DNA from: Pontederia crassipes
Taxonomy: Eukaryota; Streptophyta; Magnoliopsida; Commelinales; Pontederiaceae
Reading direction: 5' to 3'
Assembly (NCBI GenBank): GCA_030549335.1
Contig: CM060188.1
Location: forward strand, 6,944,001 to 7,008,000
Length of the DNA: 64,000 nucleotides
In this document: positions 35,111-46,235 of the stretch, piece by piece
Numbering within the stretch: the stretch's first letter is position 1
Layout of the letters: every line of letters starts with the position of its first letter
Notes under the pieces: model-generated
Told to the model about the DNA's origin: nothing
Seen by the model: only the letters and a program-made list of their open reading frames with translations
Database searches by the model: none
Made by a program: the position numbers and the translations under genes

Positions 35111-35444
35111 GAAGATTAGAACTTTTAAAATGATTGAAAATAAAGATGAAAAATGAAAAGAAAAAAGAAAAAGATTTAAGCTCAATTAGTACTTATGTGT
35201 TCAATATTAATGCTATTATTTGATAGACAATTTATTTTTTCACAAGGCTGAATTTGATATTGTTTAAATTTGTGTAGCATTCAGAACCTCTATGAAGCTA
35301 AGTGCATGGAAAATGATAAGATGCTGAGTAGTAGGTGTGCAGAAGAAATTTGTGAGAAAATTAGTCAGTTGACAATGTGGAGGCTACGATGGAACTTTCT
35401 TGAGCCTTGCTTTGAATTTTTGCTTGAGGACAAGCAAGACTTTA

Positions 35445-35458
35445 AGCTTGGGAGAGTT
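35445..35458 (+). other. Polypurine tract of the non-coding LTR element
   Basis: AAGCTTGGGAGAGT directly precedes the TGATGCATGC start of the right LTR and follows GCTTGAGGACAAGCAAGAC, the typical Athila-type phrase. Confidence 0.85.
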
Positions 35459-37102
35459 TGATGCATGCAAAATACAACATATTTTAGTTAATTATTTTAA
35501 TTAAATTTTCTGTAATTTGATCATGGCATGCATCATTTTTAATCACTTTTAATCGTAATTCCGGATTTATCAATTTTAATTATTAAATTCTCTGAATATT
35601 TTAATTGTGGATGGATTAACTAAATTTTTGATAATTATTTTGCAGGAAAAATCAAGATTTAAATGGATTGTGCTGTATCGGCCAAAATTTCGAAGAATTT
35701 ATCATTACGGCCGAGATTAGGATGAAGAATTCATCATTACGGCCGAGATTTCTAGGGCGTAACAAGATTTAATTCTTTGTTACGGCTAAGATTTGAAGGA
35801 GTAAAGATAAATGATTTTATCTTTTGGGCGTAACAAAGATTAAATCCCTTCCTTACGACCGATATTTGGAGGGAGTAAAAGGAATTTTATCTCTTTGGGA
35901 GTAAAGATTTAGTTCTTTCCTTACGGCCGAGATTCAAAGGGAGTAAAGATAAGAAAGATTTATCTTTGGGCGTAATGATAAAAGGATTTATCTTTGGCCG
36001 AGTTTATCTCATAATTTTAAAGTCAACCGTACGATGTTACGGCCGAGATCAAATTGAAGGCCGTCCGCACCCTATAAATACGTAAGAATCCATCGTTTCA
36101 ATTCGTGCTCTGAAGTTCAGGTTTCTTCCACGGCGAGTCGTGAGCTCTGCAGGCTACGACCAAGAGGAGAGAGGTGCGATGGCTGGAGGTTGATCGCGAC
36201 CCTGATCAAGTCCGAGAGGCTGCCCGACTGTCTGCCCGTGATCCGAAGCTTCGACTTTTGTCTATTTGGGTGTAATTCTTCCAATTATTATTATTTTGTT
36301 ATTATCTCTCCAGAATTTCTAGGATGAACTCCATATTTTTATTTATTTCATGTTAGGAGATTATTATTGAAGGGAAACTATTTTGACCCTATATTATTTG
36401 TTTTAATCTTTTTTGATCGGTTAGTTAATTGTGCTTATTGCTTTTAATTTAATTACTTAGATTTCTGAATTGAGTACTTACCAGTTTGTGGATTATTTGA
36501 TTTCAGAATTCATTAATTGAATTAATTGATTTTATGTGAAATTAATAATTGACATAAATTTGATAACTAGTGTGTGGAGAATCAAGTTTATGTGGTCTGT
36601 TAATCTAACCAGTTTGTGGAGTGATTAATAGTCTAGGATTTTCATATTAATGCATCTTAATTTTAATCTTATTTGACGAATACCAGTTTGTGGGACTTTA
36701 GGTTTGATTAAATTTAAGATAGTTTGATTTACCGGATTAAATAGCAGAATTACCAGTTTGTGGACTCTGTGATGTTAATCTTGTAAATTAATAACTTGGG
36801 AAAATTTCTAATCCATCTTTAAAGATTAAATTTATCTTTTATGGTTCCAATATTTATCCTGATCTATTTTCATCCTAAGGCCTAACTTCAACACCACTAT
36901 CTTATCTTTATCTTATTTTCTTTATTTTATTTTATAAAACTCATTTTCAAAATCCATGTTTTTCCTCTCTTATTAATTTATAAATTCAGATATTGAATTA
37001 ATAATATTCTTCGTGGGTTCGACACTCTTACTCCTATTACTATATTACTTGAGCGACTAGTGCACTTGCTAGCAAATTTTATTGTTACAACACAACGCAT
37101 CA
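35459..37102 (+). repeat. 3' LTR of the non-coding LTR element
   Basis: 1644 bp. Ends GCATCA, followed by the TTGTC duplication copy and then CACTA coding sequence. TATA box at 36073-36080. Confidence 0.95.
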
Positions 37103-38708
37103 TTGTCTTGGGGTCAACGGTGTGGTCCCCTCCTGCGTGGCTTGCGTAATATGATCAACTTCTTTTGTTTTATAAGACTCCTGAAATATAAAGAAAATAA
37201 TTAACTACAAACGACGACTAGGTGATCGACTGCAAAGTTTTGTTAATTAATTATTAACTTGCAATTTAGAAAAAAGTAAAGGCACAAAAATTTACATACA
37301 TATGTCTCCCGGGCATAACTCGAGACCCATTCTTTGTTCTTCTTCTGATGGGTTCGGAGAAATATTTCATCATGAGTCGGTGGTCTACCCGTCTCTTTCT
37401 CCTGCAATGAGATAATATTTTAAAATTTGCAAATTACTTACCATTTTCTTAAAGTATAATATTTCGTCTTGAGTTCGGAGAAAGACCTTACCATTTTCTT
37501 AGCAATCGTGCTCGTGGATAAACATCCGCCCGAATGCAAGTACGCTCCCTGGTCGGACTCTCGACTGGTTTTTGCTTTTTCGCATTTCACTTTGTACTCC
37601 TCGGTGGACCACTTTCCTAGCAAATCGATCCAAACGGCCTCGGGGATCCAATTGGGACGTTCTCCGTCAGCTCGAGCTTCAGAAAGCATCGCGGACAATC
37701 TCTTTGAGCACCGAGAGTTAAAAGCCTTCCACATTTTTTTCGTATGCTCGGGCTCCCACCACACATCAGCCTGTAAGTGTTTAAAAATAATTAATGTGCA
37801 TGACGAAGAAAAATATTAATGATGATGTTGGCTTCTAATGATACCTGAAATTCATTAAATAACATCTGTCTCGTGGCACAAGGAACTTCCCTCCATGTAA
37901 GCCACGCTTCAGTATACCTAAGTCGCAATACTTTAGTAACTACTGCAGCCGCTGGTTTCGACGGTACAAATCTTGAAGGACACAGAATTATAAAATGTCA
38001 TGGCTGAATCAAAGCATGAATAAGGATTCGATATACATAAAATAACACTTACCCTAAATTCCCATCTGGCTGCACGTATGCTTTGTAAACACGATTTGAT
38101 GAAGCCTGGTCCGAGTCTTCCACGGAACAATGAGCTCTGACGGGTTGTTGTGGCAATTGTGTATCCAAGTCCGCAATATCAGCGTGAGAGGAAGGACCCG
38201 GCGGAGAAGAACGTTCTATTATGCGAATGCCCGTGGCTGATCGAGGAGCTGACGGAGGAGAAGAACGCTCTGTTATGCGAATGCCCGTGGCTGACGGAGG
38301 AGCACACGGAGTACTGAGAGCTCTAGGGACGACCGGCTCCTTTCCTTTGTTTTTACTTTTAACAAATCGATACATCTGCATAGTACAAAATTTATTACAA
38401 GTCAAATTCACAAATAACAAAAAATTCAAATGTCACAACGTCTCGACCTGACTATGTTCGGCTACGTCTTGTGTTGCATCTTGAGGAACGGAATTGTACG
38501 TATAACTCGAGAACCAATTCCTAATATTCGGAGGTGCTTATAAAAAATAAACAAATTAATTCGAATAAGCTTTTGCGAATGACTTCTTCTGATTATTATT
38601 TCAAACACTCACGAGATGGTAGCGAATATAAGAATGCATCGTCCGCGTCAGGCATTTGTTGATCCGATTGTTTGTCCACATGCATCGCTAACGCCTCAAA
38701 CAAACTAT
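37103..38708 (-). pseudogene. Transposase_24-type (TnpA-position) gene of the CACTA element, 5' exons
   Basis: Second gene of the CACTA element, with several exons bounded by GT...AG. Approximate exons are 38613-38708 (HVDKQSDQQMPDADDAF), 38447-38538, 38075-38429 (repeat-bearing ATGIRITERSSPPSAPR), 37852-37977 (RYTEAWLTWREVPCATRQM), 37488-37770 (WWEPEHTKKMWKAFNSR, RPNWIPEAVWIDLLGKW, GAYLHSGGCLS), 37311-37402 (GRPPTHDEIFLRTHQKK) and 37103-37179. The block from WREVPCATRQM to FLRTHQKK is the Ptta/En/Spm Transposase_24 domain. In the En/Spm model this position encodes the DNA-binding cofactor that recognises the subterminal repeats. The last exon is split by the LTR element at 37102. Confidence 0.78.
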
Positions 38709-38833
38709 TGCCTCAAACAAAATGAATATGAGTCGTAAATGAACAATCCATAAGATGACAACATTCGTAATAAAATGTCCTAGTTATAAGGTAAAAATAA
38801 ATTGATAATTCGTGAAGACAAGTAAAGACACCT

Positions 38834-39703
38834 TTACTCATCATCTGAATTTCCACATGACTGGTACCCGTCATCATCATCATCATCAGAAGTCGTCGTA
38901 GTTTCAAATTCATCTTCGTCCGAATCCTTTTCATCATTTTGTATGTCGACGTTATCGAAGTCTTCAAATACGTGTTCCGAATCATGTAGATCGTCGACTA
39001 ATTCGGTGTCGACGATAGGGGCCACAGACGTCTGCGAGTCATCTTAAAAGGCACATTGCAATGCACCATCAACTTCTATCCTGCTTCTTACCTTCGTCTT
39101 TATTACAACCCACCATTGTGATTTGTCCCTGGTCTTCTCCGGATATGGCACATAATATACTTGTCTTGTAGAAGACGGAATAATGAAAGGATCAAAACGA
39201 TCATAACACCTATTGTGACGTATTTCAACTATTTTGAAATCTTTGTGAACTCGCATCCCTCCCCTTTCCTTTGGTTCAAACCAATTACACTCAAATAATG
39301 TGACTTTATTACCTCCAGTATATTGCAGCTGAATAATGTCTTTGAGAACACCGTAGTAGTCACGCTCATTTTCTCCGTCCGTGGATCCCACGACACATAC
39401 TCCACTGTTCACGGTTTTCTTCCCGATCGACCAAGTTTCAGTGTGAAACTTATAACCATTCACAAAATACACCGGCCAACTTTTCACCTCTCGAGCGGGT
39501 CCCCATGCCAAATTATGGAGACCAGTCACCGTGCCGGTATTGAGAACCTAATATGAAAATAAATGAGTATAGTAGACGCTGAAGACATCAAATTACTTCA
39601 AATATTTTGATAATTACCTGTTCCTTAAACCACGATGCGAAATCATTCTCGATTCTATCTTGTACATGTTCTTCAGGGACAATGTAGTATTGCAAGAAAG
39701 CAC
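38834..39703 (-). pseudogene. C-terminal part of the CACTA transposase (DUF4216 region and acidic tail)
   Basis: An exon about 39619-39703 (QDRIENDFASWFKEQ) ends at a GT donor. After an intron, 39044-39547 encodes LHNLAWGPAREVKSWPVYF, DYYGVLKDIIQLQYTGG, VTLFECNWFEP and QVYYVPYP, the DUF4216 region usual at the C terminus of plant TNP2-type transposases. A further frame, 38834-39025, is strongly acidic (Asp/Glu/Ser-rich). It belongs to the same gene as 39856-42348. Confidence 0.78.
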
Positions 39704-39855
39704 TACATACGAAATGATGGCTAAATCAAAATGGTGTTTGGGAAGACGTTAAACAAAAGAACGCATGGATATTAAACTTACTTAATGTAGCTTTGCACCT
39801 TCGGCGTGTTTAGAAGGACATGATTCATGGCAGACTTGAATTCTGCATCACTGAG

Positions 39856-42348
39856 TCATCTACTCCTTGGCTTTCCAAAATGTCGTCCTAACTGATTGAA
39901 GAGCGACAAAGATGCCACATCAGAATGTTCTTCTGGAACTTCATCATTTCGATGGACTCTGGTCCTCGCACACTTAGCATGGGACTCGAAGTAGTAAGAA
40001 CAGAAGTATGAAATCTCCTGAATCATATACGCTTCACAAATGGATCCTTCGACACGTGCTTTGTTCTTAATCGTCATTTTTATTCGATTGAGATATCTTT
40101 CAAAAAGATACATCCACCTATATTGTACTGGTCCACCTACCCTTGCCTCATATGGCAGATGAATAGGTAAGTGCTCCATGGAATCAAAGAATCCCGGTGG
40201 AAATATTCGTTCCAACTTACATAATGTTATCGGAATATTACGTTCCAATTGGATCATATTTTCCACCGTTAATGTTGTAGAACACAATTCTTTGAAAAAT
40301 TGACTCAACTCCGTTATCGGCTTCCAAATCTTATCCGGGAGTGAAGAAAAAGCAGTAGGAAGCAAAGTTTCCATGAATATGTGACAGTCGTGACTTTTCA
40401 TGCCAAACAAACGCAGGTTATTCATGTCCACACATCGGGTCAGATTTGATGCATAACCATCCGGCATTCTCAGCTCTTGGATCTAGCGACACACTTGGGT
40501 CTTCTGCTCCTTAGTGAGAACATAACTTGCTTTTGGTTTAGATATTCTTCCGTTAGGTAAAGTCACTAAATGCAACTCTGGCCGTCGACAGTACTCCTTC
40601 AAATCTAGTCTCGCCTTGAGGTTGTCCTTTGTTTTACACTTAATGTCCATTACGGTGTTGAATACATTTTCAAACACATTTCTCTCAATGTCCATGACGT
40701 CCAAGTTATGACGTATCAAACAATCAGACCAATAAGGTAAATCTCAGAATATACTTCGTTTGGTCCAATTATGACAAACACCATACTCATTGTATGTGAC
40801 ATTTGGGTCGTCGACAATTCTGCATAAAGCATTGACAATGAGACGTAATTGAGCTCCTGAGCGTCTGACCGGAGGCATGTCTTCCACAACCCTATTCCGT
40901 CGAAATGCATTTCGGTTATTTCTGTACGGATGATTAGCTGTAAGAAACCGTCTGTGGCAATCAAACCAAGTATTTTTACCCTCATTTCTCAAAGTGAACG
41001 CATCTGAGTGTTCCATGCAAGATGGACAAGCTAATTTCCCTGCAGTCATCTAACCAGACAACATCCCGTAGGCTGGAAAGTCATTAACAGTCCACAATAA
41101 GGCAGCTCTCAATGTGAAATTTTGATTGGTCGACACATCATAAGCGACGACACCATCTCACAGTTCTTTTAGCTCGTCTATTAGAGGTTGTAAATACACG
41201 TCTATCCTCTGTTTAGGACTCTGAAGACCAGGAATAATGCATGTCAAAAACATATAAGGTGCGGACATACAAATCTCAGGTGGCAAATTATAAGGTGTTA
41301 TTGTTACCGGTCAACATGAATAAGGAACTGAAGTTTGACCATATGGTGTAAAATTATCTGCGCATAATCCGAGCCTTATGTTCCTTTGGTCCCTAGCAAA
41401 ATCAGGATGCTTACGATCAAAATATTTCCACGCTTCACCATCCGATGGGTGAAGCATTACACCTTCAGAAGTATTATGCTGTGCATGCCACTTCATCTGC
41501 GACGCTGACCCTATAGACGAGTATAGTCTTTTAAGCCTTGGAATAAGAGGCAAATAATGCATTCTTTTCACAGCGACTTGAGAATTGTTAGTCACTCTAT
41601 ATCGTTCGGCCTCACAAAACTTGCATTCATTTAGATTGATGTCTTCGCCGTAATATAACATACAATCATCACGACAACAATCTATTTTAGTTGAGCCAAG
41701 ACCAAATTTACTGACCAATCTTTTTGTCCTATAAAAATTTTCAGGAATACGAGCCCCAGTTGGTGTGACCTCTTTTAAAATATCTAAAAATGCATCAAAA
41801 CATGGTTGTGAAATATTGTGGTCGGCTTTCAGATTCAACAATCTAATAGCAAGTGATAGTTCCGAATGACTTTCACACCCAGGCTATAAGGGTTGGCTTG
41901 ATGCGTTTAGTAAGTCATAAAAATCTCTTGCTTCTGGATTTGGTGCCTCTTCATTCTGCTCAAATCTAATGTTGTCATACTCAGTTGCAGCTGCGTCATA
42001 AACAGACTGTTCATATTGCGAAGCAAATGTTGGTTCAGGATCCACAAAATGAAGACCTTCATTTGGGACGCTTGTCGAAGGCGCTCCTTCGCCTAAATCA
42101 TCCCATTCCCAATAATTTGGTTTGAAATCCTTTCTATATAAGTGAACTTTGACAGTCTCTATCGTCTGTAACTTTGTGCTAGCACATTTCAAACAAGGAC
42201 ACCTAATTGCTCCCTCCCGCTGAAATTGTAAAGATTGACAAGCCACAGTAACATAATAGTCAACGTCATCTATAAATTCTTGTGTCAAGCCTCTACGACC
42301 AGGATTATTTCTTTTGTACATCCATCGACGATCGTTCAAGTATGACAT
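39856..42348 (-). pseudogene. TNP2-type CACTA transposase, N-terminal and catalytic parts, many stops
   Basis: 42348-41884 is the Transpos_assoc domain (MSYLNDRRWMYKRN, RCPCLKC, VKVHLYRKDF). 41841-40483 is the TNP2/Transposase_21 catalytic domain (ILKEVTPTGARIPENFYRTK, MHYLPLIPRLKRLYSS, KWHAQH, SDGEAWKYFDRKHPDFA, GLCADNFTPYGQ, CPSCMEH, PYRNNRNAF). 40467-39856 is the DUF4218 region (CHIFMETLLPTAF, FFPPGFFDSMEHLPIHLPYEA-like, QYRWMYLFERYL). In-frame stops interrupt it at 41884, 41311, 41158, 41050, 40744, 40483 and 39856. At most of these the family has Trp (TGG) and the sequence has TGA or TAG. Reading frame is otherwise preserved, so decay came by point changes rather than by indels. Confidence 0.85.
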
Positions 42349-42633
42349 AATGACTGCATTATTTGCAAATCATAAAAAATTTCAGTCATACAAAATTGTA
42401 TAAGGAAAGACAAAATGAATATGAAACAACTGAGGAAGAACAGATTGTTTAGCTAATGTTTACTAATCATACTGCTAGGTATAAAGATAGCATATAATAA
42501 GTATATATAACAGTTTTGGCCCTTTTTGCTCATGATCATTTTCCATCAAACAAAAGGAGGAAAAAAAATATTACAACTATAATTCTAAACTATAATTCTA
42601 AATATAATTCTAAATATTACAACTATAATTCAA
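42349..42633 (-). other. AT-rich leader of the transposase gene
   Basis: Non-coding stretch between the transposase start and the GC-rich array. It has a short (AATTCTAAAT-type) direct repeat at about 42580-42625. Confidence 0.4.
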
Positions 42634-43230
42634 ATGCCACACGCGGAGGGCGGCCGGATCTGGCCGCCGCCGCGCAAGGGCGGCCGGATCTGGCCGCCGC
42701 ACGGAGGGCAGCCGGATCTGGCCGCCGCGCGCGGAGGGCGGCCGGATCTGGCCGCCGCACGGAGGGTGGCCGGATCTGGCCGCCGCCGCGCGGAGGGCGG
42801 CCAGATCCGGCTGCCCTCCGCGCGGCGGCGGCCAGATCCGTCGCACGGAGGGCGGTCGGATCTGGCCGCCGCGCGCGGAGGGCAGCCGGATCTGGCCGTC
42901 GAGTGCAGAGGGCGGCTGATCTGGCCGCCGCGTGCGGAGGGCGGCCGGTTCTGGCCGCCGCGCGCGACTGGCAGCCGGTTCTGGCCGTCGCGCGCGAATG
43001 GCGGCCGGATCTGGCCGCCGCGCAAGAATGGCGGCCGGATCTGGCCGCCGCACGGAGATGGTCGAATGAGAGAAAAATTATATATCAAAGGAGGCGGGGA
43101 TCGGACCTACCTGCGTCGGAGATGGTCGGCAGCGGAAGCTTCGGGAGGGAGGTGGTCGAAGGCCGGACGAACGGCGGACGAAACGGGCGGCGGCGGACGG
43201 ACGTTCAAAACGTTCTAAGTAAGAGTGCGG
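42634..43230 (-). promoter_or_regulatory. GC-rich GGCCGGATCTGGCCGCC array (Spm control-region-like)
   Basis: About fourteen imperfect units of 30-36 bp with the palindromic core GGCCGGATCTGGCC occur at 42634-43060, followed by a GGCGGCGGCGGACGG segment to 43210. Long open frames on both strands are by-products of the composition. The array lies between the TATA box at 43238 and the transposase start, the position of the GC-rich downstream control region (untranslated first exon) of maize Spm, whose methylation sets element activity. The match in position and composition is seen; equivalent function is inferred. Confidence 0.6.
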
Positions 43231-43237
43231 TCGGGTT

Positions 43238-43245
43238 TTTATATA
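43238..43245 (-). promoter_or_regulatory. TATA box of the CACTA transcription unit
   Basis: TATATAAA on the minus strand, just inside the 5' subterminal repeats and upstream of the GC-rich array, so placed to drive the transposase genes leftward. Confidence 0.55.
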
Positions 43246-43249
43246 ACCA

Positions 43250-43944
43250 CTTTTCAACGGTCAAAACCGCCGCAACATAGGTAAATATAATATTATATTG
43301 ATTCGCGTTTCGACGACTCTAATCCGTTGGAAAAGCCGTCGATAGTTTCGACGGTATTCAAACCGTCGAAATATCAACGGTTTTAGCTGTCGATAGTTTT
43401 GACGGCTCTTTAAACCATCGAAATATCGACGGTTTTAGCCGTCGATTTCCTTAATGATAATTTTTAAAAAACATCGACAGATACATAGGTTGTGTAAATT
43501 ATAAATTTCCATTGTCGACGGTTGAGGCTGTCGAAAAAAAGTAAGGTAGAATATTTTATTTAAATACTATCGACGGTTATGACCGCCGAAATATCGACGG
43601 TTGCTTTGAACGTCGCAAATTTCGACGGTCAAAACCGTCGATAAGTTCAATAATTATACGCAACCAGTCTTCAAATTTTTCGACGGTTCAGACCGTTGGA
43701 AGTTTCGACGGTTTGATAAACCGCCAAAATTATCGACGGTCATAACCGTCGAAGTATAAATATTTTCGACAGAATCTTCCGACGAATTTATCACCGTCGA
43801 AATTTTAGACGGGTTAAACCGTCAAAAATTATCGGACGAAAATATCGACGGTTTGGAAGATCCGCCGAAAAAACCGTCGATATTTAAGATGAATTTCGGG
43901 CTGTCGAAAATGGACCGTCGGAAATACGACTTTTTCTTGTAGTG
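43250..43944. repeat. 5' subterminal repeat array of the large CACTA element
   Basis: Some twenty or more GACGGTT/AACCGTC motifs in both orientations, ending in the terminal repeat TTTTTCTTGTAGTG. It is the counterpart of 28218-28740. Confidence 0.88.
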
Positions 43945-44672
43945 TATTCTACCCATTTCAGAGTTAAAATGAATTCAGAATTGAGTTGGGTTCAAAAATT
44001 GATAATCGAGTGATAACTAGTGATAACTTAGGAAAACCAATGATAACCTGGTATGAATTATGATATGAACATTAAAATCAATTGAAAACATGGTGTAAAG
44101 GTTAGAAAAGCACCAGGTTTCTTCCCCCAAGCTTATTCTCAACACTGTCCTCAGGGTTAAAAATAATAGGCAAGGGAGAGGGGTGAGTGGGAGTGAAATG
44201 CATGAAATTTGGCACTTGAATTCTCTTGGTATTTCATCCAGCATCTTTGGGTGGTCTAATATTCATTAGTTGCAACTAATCCTGCAGAGAAACAAAAGAT
44301 ATCAGTGGAATGGCAGATTTGCAACTAATCAGATTTTGGAGTGCAGAATTCGACATTGCATTGGGAATTTCTGAAATTCACTGAAATTAGGCTATAATAG
44401 ATTGGGATAACTAAAATGAATGTTAATTCAGATGATGATATGATCAATGTAGCATAATGAGAAAGATATTATCAGTTATCATTAATTTTTCAGTGGAAAA
44501 ATAAAAAATAAAGGGGTATGGGTATTCCCTGAATTTGAGACTTGTGAATTGAACATGTTCCTCATCACTTATTCCTGCAAAAACAGAAAGATTAGGTTGA
44601 TAATGGCTTGGGTTACCTCCCAAAAAGTGCCTTTCTTTAATGTCTTTGGCTAGACATTGTTACAATGAGAAA
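43945..44672 (-). other. 3' untranslated region of the Athila-like element, resumed
   Basis: Continues the sequence cut at 28217. It carries GATAACTTAGG and GATAACCTGG motifs near 44010-44050 and the conserved Athila-type sentence near 44610 (GGTTACCTCCCAAAAAGTGCC). No coding region. Confidence 0.55.
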
Positions 44673-45209
44673 TCAACTAGGTGATAGTGGCAAATCAGCT
44701 AGAATCAGCTCCTCTTTTGCAGAATCCTTGGCTATGGGATTGTAAAGCTTCAACCTCTGTCCATTCACCTTGAATACATCATCCTTGTCATTTAGAAGGT
44801 CCACAACACCAAATGGATATACTTTGTGAATTTTGAATGGTCCACTCCACCTTGATTTCAACTTTCCTGGAAAAATCTTTAATCTTAAGTTGAAGAGTAA
44901 TACAAGGTCTCCAACCTTGACATTCCTTTTCAGAATCCTTCCATCATGCCATCTTTTAGTCATTTCCTTGTAGAATTTTGAATTGTGGTAGGCATTTATC
45001 CTAATTTCATCAAGTTCATCAATTTGCAAGAGCCTCTTTTGCCCACATGCATGCATATCATAATTGAGTGCCTTGACTGCCCAATATGCCTTATGCTTCA
45101 ATTCAATTGGCAAATGGCAAGTTTTTCCATAAATAAGCTTGTAGGGAGAAGTACCAATTGGAGTCTTGTATGCTGTCCTATATGCCCAAAGAGCTTCATT
45201 CAACTTCAA
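44673..45209 (-). pseudogene. Integrase C-terminal part of the Athila-like element
   Basis: 178 codons (KLNEALWAYRTAYKTPIGTS, YGKTCHLPIELKHKAYWA, RRILKRNVKVGD-like, SRWSGPFKIHKVYPFG). It is the C-terminal integrase region, in frame with the preceding segment except for a TAA at the junction, where the family has Trp. Confidence 0.85.
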
Positions 45210-45212
45210 ACT

Positions 45213-45692
45213 TTAATCTTTTCTTGTCAATGAAACTATTTTTTTCAATATGGCATTTACCTCCCTATTTGATACTTCTGCTTGGCCATTTGTTTGAGGG
45301 TGATATGAAGTGGAAACTTTGTGCCTCACTCCATACTTAATTAGGATGTTCTCAAAACACTTTTCAATAAAGTGGCTACCCCCATCACTTATGACCACTC
45401 TAGGAATTTCAAACCTTGGAAAGATAACTTCCTTGAACAACTTGATTACTGTCCTGAAATCAACTGCAATGGTGGGAATCACCTCAATCCATTTGGACAC
45501 ATAGTCCACAGCTAGAAGAATAAACTTGTAACCACATGAACTAGAAAATGGGCCCATGTCATCAATGCCCCAAACATTAAATATTTCCACTTCTAGAATT
45601 TCTTGTTGTGGCATTTCATTCCTTCTTGAGATGGAACCAGTTCTTTGGCATTGATCACCACCCTTCACAAATATGTGTGCATCCTTGAACAA
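45213..45692 (-). pseudogene. Integrase core of the Athila-like element
   Basis: Carries the DDE motifs: WGIDDMGPF, VISDGGSHF and NGQAEVSNRE, about 160 codons. Preceded by a stop at the junction with the zinc-binding part and followed by a stop before the C-terminal part. The catalytic residues themselves are intact. Confidence 0.87.
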
Positions 45693-45695
45693 ACT

Positions 45696-46235
45696 TTACC
45701 AATAAAAACCAGATTGAAGGACTTTGGCAGCAGTCTTATATATGGCTCCATGGCCTCCATAAGGGGATGAGTGGCATGCCTCCAAGATTTCCTGAAATTC
45801 ATATTGGGGTACACATCTCCTACACATGCCATCAGGAGATTTTCTGAATAGAAAGGGGTCATCCCAATAATAATCTTTCAAGTCATGAAAGAATTTCTTT
45901 CTTTGCTGACATGCAAGGTAATTGACCAAGTCAGCATACCAAGGAACTTGATTAATTGCCACAGCCATCAAGCTATCATCAGGAAATGCATCATTGATAG
46001 GAAGTGTAGATGATTCCTGGTATCCCTCCATTCTTGATAGATGATCAGCTACTAGATTTTCACTTCCCCTTTTGCCCTTGATTTCAACATCAAATTCTTG
46101 AAGCAATAAGATCCACCTGATTAGCCTTGGCTGAGATTCCTTCTTATTGATCAAGTGCCTCACAGCTTGGTGATCTGTGAATACAATGACTTTGGATCCC
46201 ACCAAGTAGGGCCTGAATTTGTCAAATGCATACAC
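45696..46235 (-). pseudogene. RNase H end and integrase zinc-binding region of the Athila-like element
   Basis: [39 protein letters not shown] and [11 protein letters not shown] are the RNase H end and linker. [40 protein letters not shown] is the start of the integrase zinc-binding region. A frameshift near 46235 separates it from the RT frame. Confidence 0.85.

Larger units (their letters stand above)
29834..37102 (+). mobile_element. Non-coding LTR element (LARD-like), 7269 bp, nested in the CACTA gene
   Basis: LTRs at 29834-31478 and 35459-37102 both run TGATGCATGC...GCATCA. A tRNA-Asp-like primer-binding site follows the left LTR, and a polypurine tract precedes the right LTR. The 5-bp flanks are TTGTA and TTGTC, a target-site duplication with one mismatch. 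The internal 3980 bp has no gag, protease, RT or integrase in any frame. By eye the LTRs differ at about 11 sites plus one 1-bp indel, so it moved recently, which requires enzymes in trans. The internal region is packed with TTACGGCCGAG-like motifs. A truncated LTR of a related family is at 52156-53217. Confidence 0.93.
28218..43944 (-). mobile_element. CACTA (En/Spm) transposon of coding type, nested in the Athila-like element
   Basis: Starts CACTACACGAAAA and ends TTTTTCTTGTAGTG, with TAT duplicated on both sides (28215-28217 and 43945-43947). Subterminal arrays of GACGGTT/AACCGTC motifs lie at 28240-28740 and 43250-43930. On the minus strand it encodes a TNP2-type transposase (38834-42348) and a second Transposase_24-type gene (29532-38708). 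Promoter-like sequence with a TATA box lies at 43238. Without the 7.3-kb LTR element inserted at 29834, it would be about 8.4 kb, a normal size. The transposase has at least seven in-frame stops, so the copy is defective. Confidence 0.95.

Noticed and set aside
42516-43280. Long open frames on both strands over the GC-rich block (150-250 codons)
   Set aside because: Produced by the GC-rich repeat with few stops; translations are low-complexity repeats of Arg, Pro, Gly, Ala and Asp without domains.
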